Positions 46,532 to 56,948 are shown, counted from the stretch's first letter. The stretch is 64,000 nt of DNA from Carboxylicivirga marina (GCF_016612505.1 NZ_JAENRR010000003.1:1-64000); one strand, 5' to 3'. The notes: generated by a model not told the origin, from the sequence alone. Translations and numbers: made by a program.

Positions 46532-48187
46532 ATGAGAAATATGCGTTATTTAATTGTATTTGGTCTTTTATTATTTGCACCTTTTGTTAAGGCACAAGAA
46601 CCTTATAATATCCTATGGCTTAGTTGCGAAGATATTGATCCTATTTTATCATGTTACGGAACAGAAGGCATAGAAACGCCAAATATAGATCGTTTAGCGA
46701 AAGAGGGAATAAAGTTTACCAATGCTTATTCCACTGCGGGTGTTTGTGCGCCAAGTCGATCGTCAATTATTACCGGGATGTATCCGGTTAGTATTGGTAC
46801 TCATAACATGCGAACAGCCAAACATGTGGGATACAACGGAATTGATGGTGAGACATATCCTTCTCATCAGGCCATTACCGGAAAGCACGGACGCAATATA
46901 CCTGCCTACTCAGCTGTTCTGCCTGCCGAAGTAAAATGTTTTACCGAGTACCTGCGTAATGCCGGTTATTTCTGTACCAATAATGCCAAATGTGATTATC
47001 AATTCTATCCTCCATTTACAGCTTGGGATGAGAATGGTAAAACAGCCGGTTATGAAAATACTCCTGTAGGGATGCCATTCTTTTCAGTGTATAACCACGA
47101 GGTGTCTCATGAGTCAAGGATTTGGAAGAAGGCCAAAGATCCTATGTTGGTAAATCCTGAGGAACTAAAAATACCGGCTTATTATCCGGATCTGCCTGTG
47201 GTTAGAAAGGATGTGGGGAGAAAATACTCAAACATCGTTGAATTGGACGCCTTAATTGGACAGCGTTTGGATAAATTGGAAAAAGAGGGTTTGTTGGATA
47301 AAACAATCATCTTCTTTTGGAGCGATCATGGAGGACCTCTATTACGTCAGAAAAGAGCAGTGGGTAATACAGGTTTACACGTGCCTTTAATCGTTAGATT
47401 CCCCGATGGTAGAGATGCAGGAACGGTGAATGAGGATTTAGTCTCATTAATGGACCTGGCACCAACAGTTTTATCCCTGGCAGGAATAAAACCACCTGAA
47501 CACATGCAGGGTAAAGCATTCTTAGGAGCTTGTAAAGATGAAAAAAGAGAAGCTGTTTTTGGCTCTGCCGATCGTTTTGATGAGGTATATGACTTTTCCC
47601 GTTCGGTCATTGATGGCAAGTTTTCATACATTCGAAATTTTGATCCCGGCACTCCATTGATTTACAGAAACCAGTATCGAGAGCAGATTGAAATGACCAG
47701 TGTTCTTATTGAAATGGATAAAAACGAAGAACTGACTGATGGTGCTGCCTATATTTTTAAGGATACCAGAGAAGTTGAGGAGCTTTACGATTTAGAAAAC
47801 GATCCCTACGAGGTGAACAATCTGGCTCATGATCCTGCTTACAAGGAGCAATTGCAAAAAATGAGAAAACAATTGGCCGATTGGCAATTGGCAATAGGAG
47901 ATAAAGGTTTGATAGATGAATACAACCTTGTGCAGATGTTTTGGCCGAACCTTATTCAACCCTCAACAGAGGATGTTATTGTTGTTAAAAGCAATAAAGG
48001 CATTGTTTTGTCATGTGCTACCAAAGGTGCTTCAATAGGTTATCAGATCGATGATCAGATCGGAGGGAACCGTTGGATGCTATATAGCAAACCTATTAAG
48101 TTAAAAGCCGGACAGAAGCTGGTGACAAGGGCAAAGCGCATAGGGTATAAAACAAGTCGCCCCGTTAAATGCTTGAATGTCAAATAA
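46532..48187 (+). CDS. S1-family sulfatase with C-terminal beta-sandwich domain
   Basis: About 551 aa from ATG 46532 (ATGs at 46514 and 46541 are also possible), signal peptide ending FVKAQ. Core: LSCEDIDPILSCYG (metal), formylglycine motif CAPSR (Cys about 72), SDHGGPLLRQKR. The heparan N-sulfatase-like opening CYGTEGIETPNIDRLA is present. After the sulfatase fold a C-terminal domain of about 85 residues (DVIVVKSNKGIVLSCATKG to SRPVKCLNVK) resembles the chitobiase/beta-hexosaminidase C-terminal domain and may bind substrate. Confidence 0.9.
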   Translation: MRNMRYLIVFGLLLFAPFVKAQEPYNILWLSCEDIDPILSCYGTEGIETPNIDRLAKEGIKFTNAYSTAGVCAPSRSSIITGMYPVSIGTHNMRTAKHVGYNGIDGETYPSHQAITGKHGRNIPAYSAVLPAEVKCFTEYLRNAGYFCTNNAKCDYQFYPPFTAWDENGKTAGYENTPVGMPFFSVYNHEVSHESRIWKKAKDPMLVNPEELKIPAYYPDLPVVRKDVGRKYSNIVELDALIGQRLDKLEKEGLLDKTIIFFWSDHGGPLLRQKRAVGNTGLHVPLIVRFPDGRDAGTVNEDLVSLMDLAPTVLSLAGIKPPEHMQGKAFLGACKDEKREAVFGSADRFDEVYDFSRSVIDGKFSYIRNFDPGTPLIYRNQYREQIEMTSVLIEMDKNEELTDGAAYIFKDTREVEELYDLENDPYEVNNLAHDPAYKEQLQKMRKQLADWQLAIGDKGLIDEYNLVQMFWPNLIQPSTEDVIVVKSNKGIVLSCATKGASIGYQIDDQIGGNRWMLYSKPIKLKAGQKLVTRAKRIGYKTSRPVKCLNVK

Positions 48188-48200
48188 AAATTACAAAGGC

Positions 48201-48301
48201 ATGAAACGATCATGAAAAATCGCATCCAATTTTCCACACAAGAGGATGATTAGATTTTTCTTGAGAGTTCCATATGGCCAATGAGAGTAAACTATAATCA
48301 T
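48201..48301 (+). repeat. Intergenic repeat unit, copy 3 (101 bp)
   Basis: ATGAAACGATCATGA at the left, CCACACAAGAGGATGATT and GAGAGTTCCATATGGCC inside, ending TATAATCAT immediately before ATG 48302 of the GH28 gene. Confidence 0.75.
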
Positions 48302-49654
48302 ATGAAAAATTGTTTTTTTAATAAAATAGCACTTTTAATACTGGGTATCACTATCTTGTGTGTTAATAATGCTAATGCACAAGGCTGGGAGAAAGCACAA
48401 GAGATCATAGAAGGTATTCAAGAGCCTTCGTTCCCTAATCGCAGTTTTAATGTGCGTGATTTGGGTGCTATTGGAGATGGAAAGCACAACGATTTGCCAG
48501 CAATACAAAGCGCGATTAATATCTGTAGCCAGGCAGGTGGAGGAAGAGTTGTTATTCCTGAGGGAGAATACTGGCTGGAAGGTCCAATCCATTTCAGAAG
48601 TAATGTAAACCTGTATTTAAGCGAAGAGAGTATTATTCGTTTTAGTGCAGAGCCAGCGGATTTTTTACCCCTTGTTTTTACACGTTGGGAAGGGACGGAA
48701 CTTTTTAATTATTCCCCTTTTATTTATGCAAACAGCTGCACAAATATTGCTATCAACGGCTCCGGCACCATTGACGGTAATGCCAAAGATACTTTTGCTC
48801 CCTGGTTAGAGAAACAAACGCCGGATCAGAATAATTTGCGCGATATGGGTGATAAAGGAGTCCCTGTTGAACAACGTGTATTCGGAGAGGGACATTGGTT
48901 GCGGCCATCCTTTATTCAGTTTATCAATTGCCACCGAGTAAAAATGGAGGGAGTTAAGGTAATAGAATCGCCATTCTGGATTATTCATCCGGTCTATTCT
49001 TCTCATATCATCATGCGCAATCTGCATATTGAGAGTTTCCGTCTCAATAACGATGGTATCGATTTGGACTCATGTACCGATGCACTGGTTGAAGGGTGTA
49101 CATTCAGTACCGGAGATGACGCTGTGGTCATCAAATCCGGACGCGATTATGAAGGACGTCAGTTAGCAAGACCTTCGGAGAATATAGTGATTCGTAACAA
49201 TACCTGTCTTGAAGTACATAACGGCATAGCGATTGGCAGCGAGATGTCCGGCTCTGTACGCAATGTGTTTATCGAAAACAATACCATCAAAAGCGGACGT
49301 CATCTGATCTATTTTAAGGCCAATCTTGACCGTGGTGGCATGATTGAGAATGTAAGTGTAAGGAATATTGAGGTAGGGCAGGCGACTAAAGCTTTAATTT
49401 ATTTTCAAACAGATTACCATAGTTTCCGTGGGGGGCATTTCCCTCCTACCTTCCGAAACTTTCATATAGAGAATGTTACATGTGAAGAAACCGGCTATGG
49501 CATTAGAGTGCAAGGGCATATTGAATCACCAATCACAAATGTACACATCAAAAATGTGACCATCGAGAAAGCCCAGTTACCTGTGAAAATACATGAGCAT
49601 GACCAGGTTCTGCTGGAAAATGTAACGATCAACGGAAAAAACTATTCTAATTAA
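48302..49654 (+). CDS. GH28 polygalacturonase-family enzyme, secreted
   Basis: About 450 aa from ATG 48302 (signal peptide ending NNANAQ); the in-frame ATG 48281 lies in the repeat. A right-handed beta-helix with the GH28 catalytic set: NNDGIDLDS (Asp), TGDDAVVIKSG (Asp-Asp), HNGIAIGSE (the usual His-Gly site, here HNG) and HLIYFKA (the RIK-equivalent position). The opening FNVRDLGAIGDGKHND is typical of exo-acting bacterial polygalacturonases. It would release galacturonate or a related uronate for the UxaCBA branch. Confidence 0.92.
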   Translation: MKNCFFNKIALLILGITILCVNNANAQGWEKAQEIIEGIQEPSFPNRSFNVRDLGAIGDGKHNDLPAIQSAINICSQAGGGRVVIPEGEYWLEGPIHFRSNVNLYLSEESIIRFSAEPADFLPLVFTRWEGTELFNYSPFIYANSCTNIAINGSGTIDGNAKDTFAPWLEKQTPDQNNLRDMGDKGVPVEQRVFGEGHWLRPSFIQFINCHRVKMEGVKVIESPFWIIHPVYSSHIIMRNLHIESFRLNNDGIDLDSCTDALVEGCTFSTGDDAVVIKSGRDYEGRQLARPSENIVIRNNTCLEVHNGIAIGSEMSGSVRNVFIENNTIKSGRHLIYFKANLDRGGMIENVSVRNIEVGQATKALIYFQTDYHSFRGGHFPPTFRNFHIENVTCEETGYGIRVQGHIESPITNVHIKNVTIEKAQLPVKIHEHDQVLLENVTINGKNYSN

Positions 49655-49661
49655 TTGAAAG

Positions 49662-51287
49662 ATGAATTTAAAGAAGTATATATATTCAGGATTGGGACTG
49701 GCAATTGCTATAGTTTTTGCCAGCCTTGTATTCCTGCCGAAGAAATCTGTGAATGGGGAGCAACCTAATATCATTTTCTTTATTGCTGATGATATGACTC
49801 CTGAAATGTTTAATTGTCTACCAGAAGGGCGAGGTAAAAACCTGACCCCAAACCTTGACCGATTAGCACGAGAGGGAGTTTTTATGGCCAATCAGCGCGT
49901 TGTGTCACCGGTTTGTACGCCTAGTCGATATAATTCTTTGACAGGAAATTATGCAAGCAGAGCCATTAATGCCGAGTTTCTTGAGGATACGGAAAAAAAT
50001 GAAGGCCAGACAGTGGTTAACTTTAATACCCATATCGTTCCGGGAAAGAACAAAACCATGGGAAGTTATTTTCAGGAACTAGGCTATAAAACCGGATTCG
50101 TTGGTAAAAACCATGTGGTTGAAAGCCTTTCTCAAATTAATGATGATGACAAGCCGGATCTTTACGCCGATCCTAATGACCCAAAGGTTAGAGCAGAACT
50201 CGAACACAGGCATCATTTACTACAGGAAGATATTAAAAATTGCGGTTTCGATTTTGCAGATAATCTGTATCATAATAATCCCAGTTGGTTAGGCGTTAAA
50301 GCTTTGGCGGCACAGAATATGGATTGGATTGCAGAGGGCGGATTAAGGTTTATAGAAACCTATAAAGATGAACCTTTCTTTATGTATTTTGCCACAACAC
50401 TTCCGCATGACCCATTAAATCCTGAAAATTCATATGATGCTGATCCCCGAATTACGGCTAAAGGCTATTTGGATGAACCTTTAAACGTACTGCCACCACG
50501 TGAAACCCTCAAGAGCCGAATTAAAGAGGCTGGTCTGGAAGGGAAAGAAGAAACCAATTTATTATGGCTGGACGATGCTTTGGGTGCTTTACTGGATAAA
50601 CTGGAAGCAACCGGTACTATTGATAACACCATAATCCTGTTCTTTACTGATCATGGGCAGCATAACAAAGGGACACTGTACGAGGGCGGTATTCACTCGC
50701 AAAGTATTGTATGGCGCAGTTCCGGGTTCGAGTGCGGACAGACATGTGATGTGATGGTCTCAAATATAGATTTTTTACCTACGCTGCTTGATTTTGCTGG
50801 TTATGAAAGTCCGGATGCTATTTGCGATGGAAAAAGTTTCAAGGCGGCCCTGGAAGGAGGTGATTACACGGAACGAGAAAGCATGTACCATGAATTGGGG
50901 TATGCCCGTGCCGTAGTAAAAGGCAAGTTCAAATTTTTAACACTCAACTATCCGGAATTTGCACAGAATGCAACGCTTGAAGAACGCACAAAAATGTTGG
51001 ATGACTATAATGAATTGAGGCGTTCTTTTGGAGGGAAAGCAATTAATTTGGACCCTACTTTACCGTATGGTCATCTGGAACTCTATCCGGGAGGAGGGGG
51101 TGCCGAGAAAAATACTTTCGGTAAAAAGCCCGCTTTTTTTGAAGCAGAACAACTCTATGATCTTGAAGCTGACCCCGATGAGAATTTCAATTTGGCGAAC
51201 GATCCTGCGTTTGCAGAGAAACTCATTGAAATGCGCAATGAACTGAAAACTTACTTAGATAAACTACCCGGGCAGTTTGTGAAATAA
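49662..51287 (+). CDS. S1-family sulfatase, secreted
   Basis: A 541-aa sulfatase beginning 7 bp after GH28. The N-terminus is one hydrophobic segment (IYSGLGLAIAIVFASLVF), either a signal peptide or membrane anchor. IADDMTPEMFNCLPEG for metal binding, formylglycine motif CTPSR (Cys about 85), FVGKNHVVE (Asn where GKWH is usual), and TDHGQHNKGTLYEGG. The GKNHVV variant and the GTLYEGGIHSQSIVW block set it apart from the other sulfatases here and suggest a distinct S1 subfamily. Confidence 0.9.
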   Translation: MNLKKYIYSGLGLAIAIVFASLVFLPKKSVNGEQPNIIFFIADDMTPEMFNCLPEGRGKNLTPNLDRLAREGVFMANQRVVSPVCTPSRYNSLTGNYASRAINAEFLEDTEKNEGQTVVNFNTHIVPGKNKTMGSYFQELGYKTGFVGKNHVVESLSQINDDDKPDLYADPNDPKVRAELEHRHHLLQEDIKNCGFDFADNLYHNNPSWLGVKALAAQNMDWIAEGGLRFIETYKDEPFFMYFATTLPHDPLNPENSYDADPRITAKGYLDEPLNVLPPRETLKSRIKEAGLEGKEETNLLWLDDALGALLDKLEATGTIDNTIILFFTDHGQHNKGTLYEGGIHSQSIVWRSSGFECGQTCDVMVSNIDFLPTLLDFAGYESPDAICDGKSFKAALEGGDYTERESMYHELGYARAVVKGKFKFLTLNYPEFAQNATLEERTKMLDDYNELRRSFGGKAINLDPTLPYGHLELYPGGGGAEKNTFGKKPAFFEAEQLYDLEADPDENFNLANDPAFAEKLIEMRNELKTYLDKLPGQFVK

Positions 51288-51317
51288 TACTATTAGAAAA
51301 TAGTAAATAGACTCAAA

Positions 51318-52721
51318 ATGAATTACAAAAGGTTCTTATCGATTATTGTATTGAGTATAATAAGTGCGAGTTCTTTAGTAAGCGCTCAGCAAAAGCCAAA
51401 TTTTATTGTTATAATGGCCGATGACCTCGGATATGCCGATGTGGGCTATAATGGTTGTACCGATATACCGACCCCTAATATAGATGCGTTAGCTGAAAGT
51501 GGCGTGCAGTTTTCAAGTGGATATGCTGCTTATTCGGTATGTGGACCTAGTCGTGCAGGGTTTATTACAGGACGCTATCAGCAGCGCTTTGGGTCCGAAC
51601 GCAATCCGCAATACCGACCTAATGACCCCAATATGGGACTGCCTAAAAGTGAAAAAACAATTGCCGAAGTATTGAAACCGGTTGGTTACACATCAAAAAT
51701 TATTGGTAAATGGCATCTTGGAGCGCATAAAGAAACGCACCACCCATTAAATCGTGGATTTGATGAGTTCTATGGACATCTTGGCGGAAGTCATTATTAT
51801 TATCAGAAGGCGATGCGTTATAAAGACTCGTATAATCTCACTAAAGATAACGAAGAGATTGAGCAAATGAGAACCTGGATACTTCGCGATCACACACCCG
51901 TAGAGTTCAAGAAACATCTGACGGAACAGTTTTCTGACGAGGCAGTAGACTTTATCGATCGCCATAAGGAAAAACCATTTTTTCTATTTATGTCGTATAA
52001 CGCTCCACATACTCCATTGCACCCGGCGGAGGAACATCTGAAGCGGGTATCGCACATACAAGACAAGAACAGGAAACTCTATGCAGGGTTGGTTGTAGGT
52101 CTAGATGATGGTGTTGGTCAGATAATGAAAAAGCTTCGTGAATGCGGACTGGAAGAAAATACAATTGTGTTTTTCATGTCCGATAATGGAGGTAAAATGA
52201 AATGGGGTGCTAATAACGGTGTTCTTCGTGGAGATAAAGGCTCTTCTTTTGAGGGAGGATTTCGAGTGCCGTTTTTGATGAAGTGGAAAGGGGTTACCAA
52301 GCCTTCGGTCTACGACCAGCCCGTCAATTCATTGGATGTACTGGCTACCATTGCTGATTTAACCGATGCTCCTCTTAATCCTGAGAAACCGCTCGATGGA
52401 GTAAATCTTATCCCTTATGTTACGGGTGCAAAACAGGGTGCGCCACACAAAGCTATTTATCTGAGGGGCAACGGGTCAAAAGGCACTTATGCCGTACGTA
52501 TGGGAGACTATAAAATTATTACACAAAATGAAGGAGCGTGGCGTCAGTTGTATAATTTGAAAGATGATATTAGCGAAGAAAATAATATGGTCAAAACATC
52601 TCCTGAGCGTTATCAAGAGATTGACAAGCTGCGTATTGAATGGAGCAAAGGTTTGATTGAACCAGCCTATTTAGGACTGGAACACATCAAGAAGTTTAAG
52701 GACAACAAGAATAAGAAGTAA
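51318..52721 (+). CDS. S1-family arylsulfatase-like sulfatase, secreted
   Basis: A 467-aa protein, signal peptide ending SSLVSAQ. Strong arylsulfatase A-type features: IVIMADDLGYADVGYNG, formylglycine motif CGPSR (Cys about 75), IGKWHLG, SDNGGKMKWGANNG and GDKGSSFEGGFRVPFL. Between the preceding sulfatase (30-bp gap) and a beta-propeller gene (24-bp gap), so one transcript is likely. Confidence 0.93.
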   Translation: MNYKRFLSIIVLSIISASSLVSAQQKPNFIVIMADDLGYADVGYNGCTDIPTPNIDALAESGVQFSSGYAAYSVCGPSRAGFITGRYQQRFGSERNPQYRPNDPNMGLPKSEKTIAEVLKPVGYTSKIIGKWHLGAHKETHHPLNRGFDEFYGHLGGSHYYYQKAMRYKDSYNLTKDNEEIEQMRTWILRDHTPVEFKKHLTEQFSDEAVDFIDRHKEKPFFLFMSYNAPHTPLHPAEEHLKRVSHIQDKNRKLYAGLVVGLDDGVGQIMKKLRECGLEENTIVFFMSDNGGKMKWGANNGVLRGDKGSSFEGGFRVPFLMKWKGVTKPSVYDQPVNSLDVLATIADLTDAPLNPEKPLDGVNLIPYVTGAKQGAPHKAIYLRGNGSKGTYAVRMGDYKIITQNEGAWRQLYNLKDDISEENNMVKTSPERYQEIDKLRIEWSKGLIEPAYLGLEHIKKFKDNKNKK

Positions 52722-52744
52722 TTATTACCTTAATTAATAATCTA

Positions 52745-54250
52745 ATGGGTTTTCATAAAAGGATATTGATTGTACTACTAATTTTAATGTCACACGCTTT
52801 TACAGTTGTTTTAGGTCAAATAATCTTGCCATCCGATTATGAAACATTTAAGCCGCCTGTTGCAGGTGAATGGTTCACCGACCCGGTCTTCGGTACACAA
52901 ATCAAGCGGCTGACTGATACCCAGAGTGTTTTTGGATTCAATGGTGAGCGAGCCATGTTCAGTTCAGACGATCAATACTTTGTTATCGCAGTCGATCTCC
53001 CTGCTCCCAAGAGGCTTCATTTGTTCGATGGCCGAACCGGTGATTTAATCCGCATACTACCAAACTTCGTATCGGATCGTACAATCGTTCGCTGGGCTTA
53101 TGATCCGGAGGTGCTGGTGTATGCAGAGGGAAACAAATTAATGGGTTTTAACGTCGTGACCGATGCAACAACCACCCTGGGCACCTTTTCTGAACCGATC
53201 GGCGACGCAACGGGTAAGTTGTGTGGTGGTGACGGCAATGACTTTGACGACACCGGAGAATGGTTACTGTTGAACAAGGGCCCTCAGGATGCAAATGGGC
53301 TGCCTGGTGAAATGTTTGCCTATAACATACGCACCGGCGAAACAGGTCCGGTAAAGGACATGTCAAGCTACTTATTAGACTATTGTACCATAAGTCCTAG
53401 TGGGCAGTATATTGTGGGAACCTCTTTTGACCCAGCCGCTGCAACACCAGGAGTGGGTAAAAAATGGATATGGAACCGGGACTGGACGAATGAACGAGAA
53501 ATCACGAAAAGTGATGGCTCAAGAATTGGGAACGCGCACATGGATCTGGCGTATCAGGACGGTACGGACGAGGAGTGCCTGGTCACTAAACTTAGTGGAG
53601 GCATTTGGGCTATTCGCTTTTCGGATCTGAAGCAATTTAATATCCTTGCTGCGAGTGAGCTGAGCGTCATTATGTACAGTGCAGTAGGAGGGTCGAGCCG
53701 AAACCATATTTTTCTTGCCGTGGAGTCCAAAGGGCTCGATCCAAATGTAGAGTGGTTTCCCTACTTAGGAGAACTTGTACAGGTGCCACTGGTCACAACG
53801 GGAACGGGTGCGATTAGCCGGGTGGCCCATCATAGGGCGCGTACCCAAGACGGTTCTTTCCATTATTTCGCCGATCAACCAGAACCTTGGATTAATCACG
53901 CCGGTGACCGCCTCTTCTTTCGCAGCAACATGGATAATTATACCGAACCAGGTAAGAACGACCTGTACATGATTGAAATTAATAAACCGCCCCTGGGTAC
54001 TAATGATGAAATTCAAAAAAATAATGAGATACAGGTCTATCCAAATCCTATCAATGACTTTGTGTACGTGTCATTATCTAGTCGAGCTACTCAATATCAA
54101 TACCAAATATTCAACTTATCCGGAGAGGTGGTGCAAGAAGGACTCCTTGATAGTAATAAAATAAATGGTTCTTCTCTCCGCTCGGGCGTATATGTTTTAA
54201 ATATTCTCTCACAAAGTGAAAGCTACAGTATAAAGGTCGTTAAGAATTAA
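52745..54250 (+). CDS. Uncharacterised beta-propeller protein with T9SS tail
   Basis: A 501-aa paralog of the lipoprotein at 41031: signal peptide (ending VVLGQ) then the same blade series (YETFKPPVAGEWFTDPVFGT, ERAMFSSDDQYFVIA, LCGGDGNDFDDTGEWLLL, ISPSGQYIVG, AHMDLAYQDGTDEECLV, EPWINHAGDRLFFRSNMDN). It ends with a type A T9SS sorting domain (about 420-501; IQVYPNPINDFVYVSLS, GVYVLNI, SIKVVKN). So this copy should be at the cell surface while the paralog is lipid-anchored. Catalytic role is not proven; candidate lyase or glycan binder. Confidence 0.72.
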   Translation: MGFHKRILIVLLILMSHAFTVVLGQIILPSDYETFKPPVAGEWFTDPVFGTQIKRLTDTQSVFGFNGERAMFSSDDQYFVIAVDLPAPKRLHLFDGRTGDLIRILPNFVSDRTIVRWAYDPEVLVYAEGNKLMGFNVVTDATTTLGTFSEPIGDATGKLCGGDGNDFDDTGEWLLLNKGPQDANGLPGEMFAYNIRTGETGPVKDMSSYLLDYCTISPSGQYIVGTSFDPAAATPGVGKKWIWNRDWTNEREITKSDGSRIGNAHMDLAYQDGTDEECLVTKLSGGIWAIRFSDLKQFNILAASELSVIMYSAVGGSSRNHIFLAVESKGLDPNVEWFPYLGELVQVPLVTTGTGAISRVAHHRARTQDGSFHYFADQPEPWINHAGDRLFFRSNMDNYTEPGKNDLYMIEINKPPLGTNDEIQKNNEIQVYPNPINDFVYVSLSSRATQYQYQIFNLSGEVVQEGLLDSNKINGSSLRSGVYVLNILSQSESYSIKVVKN

Positions 54251-54284
54251 TTGGAAGGTTTTTCCATTGAAATATTAGAATATT

Positions 54285-56822
54285 ATGAAATACATCATTC
54301 AATCGATAAAAACAATTAGTTTCATCCTTATTCTGGGGTTGGGTATTCAATTAGCACATGCGCAACCCCCCGTGCACGGTCCAACAACAGTTCCGTATTC
54401 TGCATTTAACACACGTTTACAAGAGTATGTAAATACGAACCCTAACGAGGCACAAAAGGGAATTATTGATGTTACCCTCTCTCCGTATAGTGCGGCAGGC
54501 GACGGCAATACTGACGATACTCAGGCCTTACAAAATGCAATAGATGATGCCTACGATAATAACTTTGCTGTATATCTTCCTGCCGGTAAAATATTTTTGG
54601 TATCGCAACAACTTAAACTGATCACTGTTACTGAAAGTCGCCGATATGGCCATCAATTACTTGGGGATGCCAATGGGAATAAACCCATTATTCGATTGAT
54701 TGATGGAAGTGGAATCGGGGGAGCTAATAATTATGATGACGCACTAATACGTTTCCAATATGACAATGGTCAAGGAGGCACTGAACCTGCCAAACATTAC
54801 ACAGCTACTTTTCGGAATATTGATATTGATATGGGAAACAACCCTGCCGCAACCGCCCTTACAATGGCAGGAGCTCAACATTGTGTGATAGAAGATATTA
54901 AAATATACGGCGAGGCATTCAATGTTGGAATAAAAGATCTACCGGGTTCTGGTGGTGGTTCTGTAAATGTTCACATTATAGGCGGAAATATAGGAATTCA
55001 TCAAGACCAAAATCGCTCATGTCCCACGCTGATTGGATTGGTGCTGGAAGAACAAAAAGACTATGGTATTAAACTCACAAATACGCAAGGGCCATTAGTG
55101 ATAGCCGGATTTAAAATTAGCAGTACGCAAGCACTATCTGCAAACTATAATGGAATTTATCTCAATAATAAAAATTTTAATGAGACTGTAATAGGAGAAA
55201 TTACTGTTGTTGACCATAGCCTTGCAGATTTATGCCTTACCGATGGTAGTATCGAAGTATCTGGAGTGAATGGCGTTGGAATTAGAAATGGAAGACAAGA
55301 TTTGAGCCTGGTGAATGTGTATATTAAAGCAAACAAATTGATTGAAAATGGAGTACATACAGCCCCTTATTCTTTTATTCAAGGGGATGAAAATCAATGG
55401 AAAAAAATCAGTCAACATTATTATACATCAATCCTCGATCAATCGTCGGTAGTGATAGACGGTCAATCATTGAATGACAGGACCAATAGTTACGAATCCA
55501 CAGGAACAATAACGGATGAAACACCTGATGAATCAATTTACAGTAAACATTCATACGGAGAAATACCGGATTTTAACAATCCAAACCTGGTTGACATTAC
55601 CACTTATGGAGCAACAACAGCCAACCAAAATCCGGATGACGATGATGCGCTTGCCATACAGAGTGCCATTGATGATGTTTCCAATCCTGAAAGCGCTAAT
55701 TATGGGAAAACGGTTTTAATTCCGCGCGGAAATTTTGGTATAGACAACCCTATTGTGGTAAAAAAAGGAGTGAAACTGATTGGTACAGCAAAAAACATCT
55801 CAACCATATACGCAAACAATCCATGGAAAAACGAAAACGGGGCAATAATTACAACAGTTGATGATGCTAATGGAGAAATTATTCTCAGCGATTTCTCCAT
55901 CATGGGGTATCCACGCATGTGTTACCTGCGTGTTCAAAGTGGTAATAGCGTGGTTAGAGATATTATGACTGAAGACAAAATTGCCTGGGGCTGGCCCGGC
56001 ACAACAGACGACTGGAAAAGGGTTAATCCTAGAGTGGCAACATATCTTGATTTTACAATGAATGCAGGAGGCAAGGTTTATCAAGTTTGTACAGGTCAAC
56101 TTACAAAACATGACCGATGGAATCCATCTCCAAATGAGCCCGATTATCATCATGTTAGTATTAAAAATACCAGTAACCCACTTGCATTCTATCAAATCAG
56201 TGTGGAGCATCATGTATTTTCACCAAAGGTACTTGTAGAAGATGCATCTAACCTGACCATATTTGGTTTTAAGTACGAGGGTCCTGCAGAACTCCTTCAT
56301 ATCATAAATTCCGATAATATTAAAATATGTGGCGGTAACGGAAATTATTACATGGACAGAGAAGGCGACCAGGCAATAATTAATATTAGTAATTCCACTA
56401 ATATCTTGTTGCGAAATATGGCCCGAAAAACGCTACACGGAAGATATATTTTTGGTAGGGATTACCCAGTAAATGACATTACAAAGTTTTGGGTTTTAGA
56501 TTCGGAAACAGAGGTAAGCCCATACCATGCCATTTTATGGTATAAAAAGGATAGTGATACGCCTGCTGCCACTAATGATGAGATTCAAAAAAATAATGAG
56601 ATACAGGTCTATCCAAATCCTATTGACGACTTTGTATACGTTTCATTATCTAATCAAGCGGCTCAATGTCAATATAGGATACTCGACTTATCCGGCCGAC
56701 TAATGCAACAAGGATTTTTAAAACGTAATCAAATCAATTGTTCTTCTCTAAGGCCGGGCGTATATGTGTTAAATATTTCTTCAGAAAGTGGAAGCTACAG
56801 TATCAAGGTCGTGAAGAATTAA
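54285..56822 (+). CDS. Double beta-helix (pectate-lyase-3-like) protein with T9SS tail
   Basis: An 845-aa protein: signal peptide (ending LAHAQ), two pectate-lyase_3-type right-handed beta-helix units, each opened by the same motif type (GDGNTDDTQALQNAIDDAY near 60; NPDDDDALAIQSAIDDV near 445 followed by GKTVLIPRGNFG), then a type A T9SS tail (about 760-845) that is nearly identical in DNA to that of the upstream beta-propeller gene. Two tandem helix units recall GH55-type folds. Catalytic class is not recognised. It closes the operon before a perfect terminator. Confidence 0.75.
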   Translation: MKYIIQSIKTISFILILGLGIQLAHAQPPVHGPTTVPYSAFNTRLQEYVNTNPNEAQKGIIDVTLSPYSAAGDGNTDDTQALQNAIDDAYDNNFAVYLPAGKIFLVSQQLKLITVTESRRYGHQLLGDANGNKPIIRLIDGSGIGGANNYDDALIRFQYDNGQGGTEPAKHYTATFRNIDIDMGNNPAATALTMAGAQHCVIEDIKIYGEAFNVGIKDLPGSGGGSVNVHIIGGNIGIHQDQNRSCPTLIGLVLEEQKDYGIKLTNTQGPLVIAGFKISSTQALSANYNGIYLNNKNFNETVIGEITVVDHSLADLCLTDGSIEVSGVNGVGIRNGRQDLSLVNVYIKANKLIENGVHTAPYSFIQGDENQWKKISQHYYTSILDQSSVVIDGQSLNDRTNSYESTGTITDETPDESIYSKHSYGEIPDFNNPNLVDITTYGATTANQNPDDDDALAIQSAIDDVSNPESANYGKTVLIPRGNFGIDNPIVVKKGVKLIGTAKNISTIYANNPWKNENGAIITTVDDANGEIILSDFSIMGYPRMCYLRVQSGNSVVRDIMTEDKIAWGWPGTTDDWKRVNPRVATYLDFTMNAGGKVYQVCTGQLTKHDRWNPSPNEPDYHHVSIKNTSNPLAFYQISVEHHVFSPKVLVEDASNLTIFGFKYEGPAELLHIINSDNIKICGGNGNYYMDREGDQAIINISNSTNILLRNMARKTLHGRYIFGRDYPVNDITKFWVLDSETEVSPYHAILWYKKDSDTPAATNDEIQKNNEIQVYPNPIDDFVYVSLSNQAAQCQYRILDLSGRLMQQGFLKRNQINCSSLRPGVYVLNISSESGSYSIKVVKN

Positions 56823-56849
56823 AAGGAAGTTTCAGTATTTATTGAATAG

Positions 56850-56880
56850 CAGCTTGCATGATGATGCAAGCTGTTTTTTT
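56850..56880 (+). terminator. Terminator after the T9SS double beta-helix gene
   Basis: CAGCTTGCAT (56850-56859) pairs perfectly with ATGCAAGCTG (56864-56873) around GATG, followed by seven Ts. The following HTCS-type box begins four bases later. Confidence 0.92.
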
Positions 56881-56883
56881 AAC

Positions 56884-56948
56884 GGATAATTTTCAAAAAA
56901 AAACGTACAATTCTTTCTGATTTCGTGAAGATATTCACCTTACTTTCG
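56884..56948 (+). promoter_or_regulatory. HTCS-type box and promoter (copy 4 of 5)
   Basis: GGATAATTTTCA (56884) and GTACAATTCTTTCTGATTT (56905) are 21 bp apart with an A-tract between. TACTTTCG (56941-56948) is a near match to TAnnTTTG at the expected position. It lies directly after a terminator, so it marks a new transcript for the second double beta-helix gene. Confidence 0.65.
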
